Shown: positions 7,152 to 12,677 of the stretch, piece by piece
Layout: each line of letters starts with the position of its first letter
Numbering within the stretch: the first letter of the stretch is position 1
Origin: JBEINZ01 sp040377825
Lineage (GTDB): Bacteria > Pseudomonadota > Alphaproteobacteria > Rhizobiales > Ancalomicrobiaceae
Assembly (NCBI GenBank): GCA_040377825.1
Contig: JBEINZ010000061.1
Location: 1-12,928, forward strand
Reading direction: 5' to 3'
DNA: 12,928 bases
Position numbers and translations under genes: made by a program
Notes under the pieces: model-generated
What the model was told of the DNA's origin: nothing
The model's database searches: none
What the model saw: the letters and a program-made list of their open reading frames with translations, nothing else

Positions 7152-7796
7152 TCAGGCGGGCAGGGCGTCGCCGCCTGCCTTGACAGCTCCATAATAGGCC
7201 CAGAATAGCCGCGCGGCGACCCCGCGCCACGGAGCCCAATCGGCCGCGATCGCCCGGCAAGGCTTTTCGCTCGGGCGGGCCTCCAAATTGAAGGCAATCC
7301 GAACGGCATGTTGCAGCGCAAGATCGCCGGCCGGCCAAATGTCGGGATGTCCGGCGCAAAAGAGCAGATAGATGTCGGCGGTCCACGGCCCGATGCCGGG
7401 GAAACGAGTTATAACGGCATGCGCCTCCTCGGGCGCGAGCGCGGCGAGCCCAACGAGATCGACCGTGCCTTCGGCAGCGGCCTCGGCAACCGCGCTCAGC
7501 GTTCGGATTTTCGGAGCGGAAAGGCCGGCCGCCTTGAGTGCGTCGTTGGAGGCGGCCAGATAATGCTCCGGTGTCACGGTCTCCAAGACGGTGGCAAAAC
7601 GGTTCCAGATCGCGTTCGCGGCCGAAACCGAAATCTGCTGCGCGACAATGATCCGCGCGAGCCCTTCAAAACCCGGTTCACGGCGACGCAGCGGCACTGG
7701 TCCCGCGCGGGTGATCACGGCTTCCAGGCGTGGATCCAGTTTGGCGAGCGCGGCGAGGCCGGCTTCGATCTCGTCGATTGTCTCAATCGGCCTCAT
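7152..7796 (-). CDS. DNA-3-methyladenine glycosylase II-type (AlkA-like, HhH-GPD)
   Basis: This 214-residue base-excision repair glycosylase of the HhH-GPD superfamily removes alkylated purines such as 3-methyladenine. The region IIVAQQISVSAA (49-60) is typical. The helix-hairpin-helix is RFPGIGPWTAD (131-141), and the catalytic Asp is D158 in WPAGDLALQ. There are no C-terminal Cys residues for an Fe-S cluster, which speaks against the EndoIII/MutY branch. It is shorter than E. coli AlkA (282 residues) because it lacks most of the N-terminal domain, as do many alphaproteobacterial members. It lies 62 bp after ureC on the same strand, where urease accessory genes would often be found. Confidence 0.88.
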   Translation of the reverse strand: MRPIETIDEIEAGLAALAKLDPRLEAVITRAGPVPLRRREPGFEGLARIIVAQQISVSAANAIWNRFATVLETVTPEHYLAASNDALKAAGLSAPKIRTLSAVAEAAAEGTVDLVGLAALAPEEAHAVITRFPGIGPWTADIYLLFCAGHPDIWPAGDLALQHAVRIAFNLEARPSEKPCRAIAADWAPWRGVAARLFWAYYGAVKAGGDALPA

Positions 7797-7817
7797 TGTC
7801 GTCTCGCGCCCTGACGC

Positions 7818-7832
7818 GGTTGGTCGCCAACC
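7818..7832 (-). terminator. Hairpin between ureC and the glycosylase gene
   Basis: GGTTGG (7818-7823) and CCAACC (7827-7832) form a perfect 6-bp stem with a 3-nt loop, 26 bp past the ureC stop. No T-run follows on the minus strand, so it may only weaken read-through or protect the ureC mRNA 3' end. It is not a confident terminator. Confidence 0.3.
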
Positions 7833-7858
7833 CCGCTAAGGAGGCTACGCCGCTCCGG

Positions 7859-9571
7859 TCAAAAAAGAAAATACCGTTGCGCCATCGGCAGCACCGTCGC
7901 CGCTTCGCAGGTGAGGAGCTCCCCGTCGGCGCGCACTTCGTAGGTCTCCGGATCGACCTCGATCATGGGCGTCGCGTCGTTGAGGATCATGGAGGCCTTG
8001 CCGATGCCGCTGCGGGTGTTTTCAACGGGCAGGACGACCTTATCGAGGCCGAGCTTGTCGGCGATTCCGTTCTCGTAAGCAGCCTTGGAAACGAAGGTGA
8101 TCGCGGATGCCGAGAGCGCCTTGCCGAAGGCGCCGAACATCGGGCGATAATGGACGGGCTGCGGTGTTGGGATCGACGCGTTCGGGTCGCCCATCGGGGC
8201 CGCGGCGATGGTGCCGAGCTTCAGGACCAAATCCGGTTTGACCCCGAAAAAGGCCGGGTTCCACAGCACCAAGTCCGCGAATTTGCCGATCTCGATCGAA
8301 CCGACATATTTCGACAGGCCATGCGCGATCGCCGGGTTGATCGTGACCTTGGCGATGTAGCGCTTGACGCGGACGTTATCGTTATCGCCGGTTTCGTCCT
8401 TCAGGCGCCCGCGCTGCACGCGCATTTTGTGAGCGGTCTGGAAGGTGCGGATCAGCACCTCGCCGACGCGGCCCATGGCCTGGCTATCGGACGAAATGAC
8501 CGAGAACGCCCCCATGTCGTGCAGGATATCTTCCGCCGCGATCGTCTCGCGCCGGATCCGGCTTTCCGCGAAGGCGACGTCCTCCGGGATCGACGGGTCC
8601 AAATGGTGGCAGACCATCAGCATATCGAGATGTTCGTCGAGCGTGTTGCGCGTATAGGGCCGGGTCGGATTGGTCGATGACGGGATGACGTTGGGCAGGC
8701 CCGCAACCTTGATGATATCCGGCGCGTGTCCGCCGCCCGCACCCTCGGTATGATAGGCGTGGATTGTGCGGCCCTTGAACGCGGCGACCGTATCCTCGAC
8801 GAACCCGGACTCGTTCAACGTGTCGGTGTGGATCATGACCTGGACGTCGTATTCGTCGGCGACGGTCAAGCAATTGTCGATCGCCGCCGGCGTCGTGCCC
8901 CAGTCCTCGTGCAGCTTCAGCGCGCATGCGCCGGCAAGGATCTGCTCGCGCAAGGCGCCGGGCAGCGAGGCGTTGCCCTTGCCGGCAAAAGCCAGGTTCA
9001 TCGGGAACGCCTCCGCCGCCTGCAGCATGCGCTTCAGGTGCCATGGGCCGGGCGTGCAGGTGGTCGCGGCGGTGCCGGTCGCCGGCCCGGTGCCCCCGCC
9101 GAGCATCGTGGTGACGCCCGACATGAGCGCTTCATCGATCTGCTGCGGGCAGATGTAATGGATATGCGTATCGAGCCCGCCGGCGGTCAGGATCTTGCCT
9201 TCGCCAGCAATTGCCTCGGTGCCGGGTCCGACAATGATGGTAACCCCCGGCTGGACGTCTGGATTGCCCGCCTTGCCGATCGCGTGGATCTTGCCGTCCT
9301 TTAGGCCGACATCGGCTTTCACGATCCCCCAGTGATCGACGATCAGCACATTGGTGATGACCGTATCGACCGCGCCGTCCGCGCGCGTCGTCTGCGCTTG
9401 ACCCATGCCGTCGCGGATCACTTTACCGCCGCCGAACTTCACCTCCTCGCCATAGGTGGTGAAGTCCTTCTCCACCTCGATGATCAGATCGGTGTCGGCG
9501 AGCCGCACCTTGTCGCCCGTGGTTGGCCCGAACATATCGGCATAGGCGGGGCGGGAGATGCGGTAGGACAT
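7859..9571 (-). CDS. ureC: Urease subunit alpha (catalytic), complete
   Basis: This 570-residue alpha subunit of nickel urease hydrolyses urea to ammonia and carbamate in the cytoplasm with UreA and UreB. All active-site residues are in place, each two higher than the Klebsiella numbering. Ni ligands are H136 and H138 (GLDTHIHYI), carbamylated K219 (CALKLHEDWG), H248, H274 and D362. Catalytic H322 and the flap Cys C321 lie in VCHHLDPS. The length is normal, so the enzyme should be functional once matured. The ATG at 9571 is preceded by AAGGAG, whose first bases are part of the stop codon (TAA, 9581-9583) of the upstream vapC. UreC translation may therefore be coupled to that toxin gene. In most relatives ureC directly follows ureB; here about 2.5 kb of toxin-antitoxin genes intervene. 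No ureE follows it. Confidence 0.97.
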   Translation of the reverse strand: MSYRISRPAYADMFGPTTGDKVRLADTDLIIEVEKDFTTYGEEVKFGGGKVIRDGMGQAQTTRADGAVDTVITNVLIVDHWGIVKADVGLKDGKIHAIGKAGNPDVQPGVTIIVGPGTEAIAGEGKILTAGGLDTHIHYICPQQIDEALMSGVTTMLGGGTGPATGTAATTCTPGPWHLKRMLQAAEAFPMNLAFAGKGNASLPGALREQILAGACALKLHEDWGTTPAAIDNCLTVADEYDVQVMIHTDTLNESGFVEDTVAAFKGRTIHAYHTEGAGGGHAPDIIKVAGLPNVIPSSTNPTRPYTRNTLDEHLDMLMVCHHLDPSIPEDVAFAESRIRRETIAAEDILHDMGAFSVISSDSQAMGRVGEVLIRTFQTAHKMRVQRGRLKDETGDNDNVRVKRYIAKVTINPAIAHGLSKYVGSIEIGKFADLVLWNPAFFGVKPDLVLKLGTIAAAPMGDPNASIPTPQPVHYRPMFGAFGKALSASAITFVSKAAYENGIADKLGLDKVVLPVENTRSGIGKASMILNDATPMIEVDPETYEVRADGELLTCEAATVLPMAQRYFLF

Positions 9572-9580
9572 GGGGGCTCC

Positions 9581-9979
9581 TTAGGGCACGGCGACGAAGC
9601 GGCCGCTCTTCACGGCATCGGTGTCGAACGAGAAGACGGGCGTGGCGCCTTCGCGCTCGGCATAGGCGGCGATCATGTAATCGGCAAAATCGGCCTTGCC
9701 GGTTCGGTAGTCAGCGATCGCAGCCAGAATGACCGGTCGGTCGACAAAGTCCAGAAACGGCGTCAAGACCAGCGCATCGAGAAACGACGAAATCTTCGCT
9801 CGGTCTAGCATATAGGCTCGACCCAGGGTCCAGACATACTCGGTCATGACGATCGGAGAGACGATAGCGCGGTCCTGGCGCAGCACAATTTCGTCAAGGA
9901 GACGACGCGCGCGATTGGCCTGCGCAGCATCGTCGCCGATCGTCAAGCGCAAGAGAACATTGGTATCGATGCCGATCAT
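9581..9979 (-). CDS. vapC: PIN-domain toxin VapC, module 1 (nearest ureC)
   Basis: This 132-residue PIN-domain ribonuclease is of the VapC type; such toxins usually cut tRNA or rRNA and stop translation when freed from VapB. The acidic active site is complete: D5 (MIGIDTNVLLR), E47 (VMTEYVW), D100 (ADFADYMIA) and D119 (FSFDTD). The start overlaps the antitoxin stop as ATGA (9976-9979), the usual coupling of such pairs. Its TAA stop lies inside the ribosome-binding site of ureC, nine bases before the ureC start. It has the same length as the other two VapC proteins here but clearly different sequence, so it is not a recent copy of either. Confidence 0.9.
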   Translation of the reverse strand: MIGIDTNVLLRLTIGDDAAQANRARRLLDEIVLRQDRAIVSPIVMTEYVWTLGRAYMLDRAKISSFLDALVLTPFLDFVDRPVILAAIADYRTGKADFADYMIAAYAEREGATPVFSFDTDAVKSGRFVAVP

Positions 9980-10257
9980 GCGGCGGCGACCCCACCGCTG
10001 CGCAAGATACCTGAGCCATCGACGGCAGCGTCCGCTATCGCCTCATTGATCTGGTCGATGGTCTTCGGCGAACCCTTGTAGGCAATCATCCCGAAGAGAT
10101 CATCAACAGTCACATTCATGGCATGGAACGTTATCGTTCCGTCGCGCAGAATACGAAACTCGACCTTATCCCCCGGCTTGAGCGCCAACCGCTCCCGAAT
10201 GTCCGCGGGGACGGTGAGCTGTCCTTTCGGCGAAAGCGTGGCTTGATGGGTAAACAT
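9976..10257 (-). CDS. vapB: AbrB-type antitoxin VapB, module 1
   Basis: This 93-residue antitoxin has an N-terminal AbrB/MazE swapped-hairpin DNA-binding domain (LSPKGQLTVPADIRERLALKPGD, residues 8-30). Its C-terminal tail wraps the toxin in known VapBC complexes. It would neutralise the VapC encoded next and repress its own promoter. ATG 10257 is chosen over an upstream ATG at 10302, because GGAG lies six to seven bases before it and the AbrB fold starts immediately. Upstream lie paired GACAAAA sequences and, beyond them, the ureC-like fragment, so this module sits directly downstream of a urease remnant. Confidence 0.88.
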   Translation of the reverse strand: MFTHQATLSPKGQLTVPADIRERLALKPGDKVEFRILRDGTITFHAMNVTVDDLFGMIAYKGSPKTIDQINEAIADAAVDGSGILRSGGVAAA

Positions 10258-10267
10258 CGAAATCTCC

Positions 10268-10293
10268 GACAAAAGCCGATTTGTAGGACAAAA
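10268..10293 (-). promoter_or_regulatory. Candidate operator of vapBC module 1
   Basis: GACAAAA occurs at 10268-10274 and again at 10287-10293. The second copy is also half of a small inverted repeat, TTTGT-AGG-ACAAA (10280-10292). It lies just upstream of vapB, where VapB autorepression sites are expected. No good promoter hexamers were found with it. Confidence 0.3.
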
Positions 10294-10298
10294 CTCGC

Positions 10299-10451
10299 TC
10301 ATTCAGAGGATACAATCAAGCGCCTGATCTGAACTTCTCCATCACGGCCGACATGAGCGCGCGACGGCTCGGGATCGGTGAGCCGCACTGTGCCCCCGGT
10401 CGCGGGGCCGAACATATCGGTGTAGGCGGCGGGGGCGATGCGGTGGGACAC
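10299..10451 (-). pseudogene. Diverged 5' fragment of a ureC gene
   Basis: Read on the minus strand from GTG 10451, the first 28 codons align without gaps to the start of the intact ureC (64 of 84 bases and 16 of 27 residues after the start identical, counted by hand). It shares AYxDMFGPxTGxxVRLxD with that gene. Similarity then fades, and the frame ends at TGA 10299 after 50 codons. It has no ribosome-binding site, because a palindromic repeat starts about a dozen bases upstream. It is a dead remnant, either of an older ureC displaced by the present one or of a duplication made when toxin-antitoxin genes entered the operon. The 24% divergence argues against a recent duplication. It keeps the reading direction of the operon. 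Confidence 0.8.
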
Positions 10452-10462
10452 GGGCGAATAAC

Positions 10463-10570
10463 CCTAGAGCATGCTGCGAAAAGGTGGAATCCGGTCTTTC
10501 GCGAAAAGCATGCGACGACTCGGAAACGTAGACCATGCTTCGTTTTCATCAAAACGATGCATGGTCTAGG
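10463..10570. repeat. Two-hairpin palindromic repeat with CCTAGA ends, copy 2
   Basis: This 108-bp element is bounded by CCTAGA (10463-10468) and its complement TCTAGG (10565-10570). Hairpin one spans 10469-10513 (GCATGCT and AGCATGC outer arms, with an imperfect GCGAAAAG and CTTTCGC inner stem). Hairpin two spans 10529-10568: a 10-bp stem TAGACCATGC with its complement, then a T-T mismatch and a 7-bp TCGTTTT stem around CATC. The layout matches the element at 384-500. It sits between vapC module 2 and the ureC fragment, and its right end supplies the TAG stop of that vapC. Strong hairpins here could stabilise or attenuate the long urease transcript; that is inference. Confidence 0.8.
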
Positions 10571-10964
10571 TGAGCGGGATGAAATGAAGGCTCTTCTTGG
10601 CTTGGCCGTCGATCGTCACGGTTTCTGGCGCACCGGCGGCCTTGTTGAGCTCTGCAATCAGGCAATCCACGAGACCGGGTCCGCCCGTCTGAAAGGCGGA
10701 GAGTGCGCGGGCCACCAGATCCGAGCGTTCGATGGTCAGATTCTGTGCAGCGAGGAGGCCCGTGACGATTTCGGCAAGCTTTGCCCGCGTATAGCCGCCG
10801 CTCTTGCGCAAAGTCCAGATAAGCTCAGCAAGCGTCACGAGGTTGATATAACCTGGACGGTCCGCCGTCAGGCTGTTGGTCAGGAAGCGCTGAGCGATCG
10901 GACTCCACGTGGCGCCATCGTTCAGAATTGCGCGTACAAGAACGTTCGTGTCCAGTCCGATCAC
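10566..10964 (-). CDS. vapC: PIN-domain toxin VapC, module 2
   Basis: This 132-residue PIN-domain toxin starts at GTG 10964 as VIGLDTNVLVRA. The acidic residues D5, E47 (LAELIW), D100 (LVDCLIA) and D119 (TIDG) fall at the same positions as in module 1. GTG is chosen because it overlaps the antitoxin stop as GTGA (10961-10964), which mirrors the ATGA overlaps of the other modules. A longer frame from 11003 would run far into the antitoxin gene. The stop TAG (10566-10568) lies inside the terminal CCTAGA of the adjacent palindromic repeat, so the final residue or residues may have been altered when the repeat arrived. The fourth acidic position sits in TIDG rather than the more usual FDxD, so activity is likely but less certain. 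Confidence 0.87.
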   Translation of the reverse strand: MIGLDTNVLVRAILNDGATWSPIAQRFLTNSLTADRPGYINLVTLAELIWTLRKSGGYTRAKLAEIVTGLLAAQNLTIERSDLVARALSAFQTGGPGLVDCLIAELNKAAGAPETVTIDGQAKKSLHFIPLT

Positions 10965-11242
10965 GAGTCGCCCCTGGGATCCGTCGGTCGGTTCTTTTCC
11001 CAAACCGCTTCCATAACGGCTTGCTCGATCCCGATCGGTCCATCCTGCGGCCCGAGAATTCCGAACAGGTGGCTGATGTCCTTGCGCTTCGCAATCAACC
11101 GGACTTCGCCCTTTTCATCGGATACGAATTGAACCGAGCCTCCAGGCTGGAGCCCGATCATTTCCCTGATCTCAACGGGAATCGTGACTTGACCCTTCGC
11201 CGAGCTCTTCGCGTCGATCCACATGATCTGATGCTTACCCAT
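10961..11242 (-). CDS. vapB: AbrB-type antitoxin VapB, module 2
   Basis: This 93-residue antitoxin carries an AbrB/MazE domain (SSAKGQVTIPVEIREMIGLQPGG, about residues 12-34). The charged C-terminal part includes LFGILGPQDGPIGIEQAVMEAVWE, the toxin-binding region in the family. ATG 11242 is preferred to ATG 11284 because GGGAG lies seven bases upstream and the resulting length equals that of the other two VapB proteins. It starts 97 bp after the stop of vapC module 3. That gap shows no clear promoter or inverted repeat, so this module may depend on the upstream promoter. Confidence 0.87.
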   Translation of the reverse strand: MGKHQIMWIDAKSSAKGQVTIPVEIREMIGLQPGGSVQFVSDEKGEVRLIAKRKDISHLFGILGPQDGPIGIEQAVMEAVWEKNRPTDPRGDS

Positions 11243-11339
11243 GGCGGTTCTCCCTTCTGAGACGCGAGCGAAGTACCTTATCACGAAAGTAGGGCGGTCC
11301 CAGTTTTCAAGGAGAAATCCAGTGAGTCATTTGAATTCG

Positions 11340-11738
11340 TCAATGGTCGAGATGGCGTGTACCAGGAACATGCAAGGCCGCCTCGCGGTCGAACGTTAAC
11401 AGCCGATCGGCGCCGGCACGAAGCGCCGTTACGGCGATGAGGCAGTCCGAAAATTCGCTTCGCCCCGTGCGGTAGATGCCAAGCGCATCTTCCAAAAGCG
11501 CTTGGTCGCCGATCGTGAACTCCGGCGCCTCCAGAATTCGGTCGACGATGTCCACGACCTCGTCGACGGACTTTGCAAGCCGCCTTCGCAGTACCCGAAC
11601 CAGCTCTGCAAGCACGAGAGCCGAGACAAAGAGTTCGCCGGGGCGGCACCCTGCGACGAGCGCCCTAGCCGCCTTGCATTGGCCGATATTGTCCTCGACG
11701 AAAATTCGGATGAGGACATTCGTGTCCAACCCAATCAT
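11340..11738 (-). CDS. vapC: PIN-domain toxin VapC, module 3 (nearest ureB)
   Basis: This 132-residue PIN-domain toxin begins MIGLDTNVLIRIFVEDN. The acidic set is D5, E45 (LVLAELVRVL), D98 (SEFSDCLIA) and D117 (LLTFDRE), which is complete and close to textbook VapC. Its start overlaps the antitoxin stop as ATGA (11735-11738). It is the best-preserved toxin of the three by motif quality and belongs to the module with the clearest promoter and operator. It ends 97 bp before the next antitoxin. Expected action is site-specific RNA cleavage in the cytoplasm; the target cannot be inferred. Confidence 0.9.
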   Translation of the reverse strand: MIGLDTNVLIRIFVEDNIGQCKAARALVAGCRPGELFVSALVLAELVRVLRRRLAKSVDEVVDIVDRILEAPEFTIGDQALLEDALGIYRTGRSEFSDCLIAVTALRAGADRLLTFDREAALHVPGTRHLDH

Positions 11739-12016
11739 GGCCGCGCCGGCCAGCCGGCTTTGCGGAGCTTGTCGTCCAGATCGTTATCAATCGCGGCATC
11801 GATTTCGGATTGCGTGAGCGGATCCGTGGGCCTGATCGTCATACGATCAAGCCCTTCGAGGATGCTGCGCCGCCGGAGCGTTTCGACGCGGCCCTCCCTT
11901 GGCCCGAGAACTTCGAATCCGATCCGATCGCCTGGCTTCAGTTCCCAGGCCTCGCGAACTTCCTTAGGCAACGTAAACTGACCCTTGCTCGTCATCGTCG
12001 CATAGGCTTTCGGCAT
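11735..12016 (-). CDS. vapB: AbrB-type antitoxin VapB, module 3
   Basis: This 93-residue antitoxin has an N-terminal AbrB/MazE domain (MTSKGQFTLPKEVREAWELKPGD, residues 8-30). Its acidic C-terminal helix (SEIDAAIDNDLDDKLRKAGWPARP) resembles known VapB toxin-binding tails. ATG 12016 has AGGAGG five to six bases upstream and is preferred to the longer start at 12079, which would begin inside the promoter. It lies 69 bp after the ureB stop and has its own candidate promoter and inverted-repeat operator, so it can be expressed separately from the urease genes. Confidence 0.9.
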   Translation of the reverse strand: MPKAYATMTSKGQFTLPKEVREAWELKPGDRIGFEVLGPREGRVETLRRRSILEGLDRMTIRPTDPLTQSEIDAAIDNDLDDKLRKAGWPARP

Positions 12017-12038
12017 GGTGGCCTCCTTACCGCAAAGA

Positions 12039-12079
12039 TTCCTTACATCTGATATAGTAAGGAAACGAGAGAACTGCAA
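12039..12079 (-). promoter_or_regulatory. Promoter and inverted-repeat operator of vapBC module 3
   Basis: On the minus strand TTGCAG (12074-12079) and TATATC (12051-12056) are spaced by exactly 17 bp, a good sigma70-type match. A perfect 8-bp inverted repeat, TTCCTTAC (12039-12046) with GTAAGGAA (12057-12064) and a 10-bp spacer, brackets the -10 box. A further CCTTAC lies at 12025-12030 within the ribosome-binding region. AbrB-type antitoxins repress by binding such repeats, so VapB autorepression here is likely. The promoter points through the remaining modules towards ureC and could drive ureC. Confidence 0.65.
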
Positions 12080-12085
12080 TGCTGC

Positions 12086-12391
12086 TCATAATTTCCCCAT
12101 CACCGCCTGCCGGAATCCATACACCTCGCGCTTTCCCCCGAACGGCACGAGCGTGACCGTCCGGCTCTGCCCCGGCTCAAAGCGCACCGCCGTGCCGGCG
12201 GGGATGTCGAGCCGCATGCCCCGCGCCTTGTCGCGGTCGAACCTCAGGCCCGGATTGGTTTCGAAGAAGTGATAGTGGCTGCCGACCTGCACCGGCCGAT
12301 CGCCGGTATTGGCGACCTCGATCATTACGGTGGGGAGTCCCGCGTTCAACTCGATGTCGCCGGCGGCGGGGACGATTTCTCCGGGGATCAT
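12086..12391 (-). CDS. ureB: Urease subunit beta
   Basis: This 101-residue urease beta subunit has the usual length. It begins MIPGEIVPAAGDIELNAG and carries the conserved QVGSHYHFFETNPGLRFDR block (35-53) and GGKREVYGFR near the end. It forms the structural core of the urease trimer with UreA and UreC. ATG 12391 has GAGGAGG six bases upstream. It is separated from the DUF1272 gene by 21 bp, so it is part of the ureA operon. Its normal neighbour ureC is displaced by the three vapBC modules. Confidence 0.96.
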   Translation of the reverse strand: MIPGEIVPAAGDIELNAGLPTVMIEVANTGDRPVQVGSHYHFFETNPGLRFDRDKARGMRLDIPAGTAVRFEPGQSRTVTLVPFGGKREVYGFRQAVMGKL

Positions 12392-12412
12392 GATGGCCTC
12401 CTCGTTTTTGAT

Positions 12413-12664
12413 TCACGCGGCTTCGCGGGGATTGCAGCCTCGAGCCTTCAACACGCGCCGTTTTGAGGGCGGGTTAAAGACGAGCGCAGCCGCGGGGCGT
12501 ATCGGCCGGCGGACCAGTTCGCCGTTGCAGTTCGGGCAGACGCCCCGCAGTGTTTCGACCGCGCATGTCTCGCAATAGGTGCATTCAAAGCTGCAGATGA
12601 ACGCCAGCGCGGCGGGTCCGAGGTCCCGGTCGCAGCATTCGCAGTTCGGGCGGAGTTCGAGCAT
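12413..12664 (-). CDS. DUF1272 Cys-rich small protein in the urease operon
   Basis: This 83-residue protein belongs to the DUF1272 family. Nine cysteines fall within residues 8-46 (C8, C10, C11, C24, C28, C31, C34, C43, C46), in the pattern NCECCDRDL, CSFECTYCETC and CPNCNGELVRR. That looks like a small zinc- or other metal-binding fold. The family has no established function. In rhizobial genomes small open frames, including this type, are known between ureA and ureB, and here it lies 13 bp after ureA and 21 bp before ureB. A link to nickel or zinc handling for urease is only inferred from this position. The basic tail from about 51 onward is poorly conserved. ATG 12664 has GAGGAG six bases upstream. 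Confidence 0.87.
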   Translation of the reverse strand: MLELRPNCECCDRDLGPAALAFICSFECTYCETCAVETLRGVCPNCNGELVRRPIRPAAALVFNPPSKRRVLKARGCNPREAA

Positions 12665-12677
12665 GGGAGTCTCCTCT

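Noticed and set aside
7730..8680. A 316-codon plus-strand frame opposite ureC
   Set aside because: It is antisense to the catalytic subunit coding region and has no recognisable family.
10299..10451. The 50-codon frame of the ureC remnant as a functional small protein
   Set aside because: It lacks a ribosome-binding site, ends in unrelated sequence, and matches ureC only over 28 codons.
9572..12085. The vapBC block as a classical transposon or integron cassette array
   Set aside because: No transposase or integrase, no attC-like sites repeated between modules, and no clean target-site duplication at the outer borders were found.
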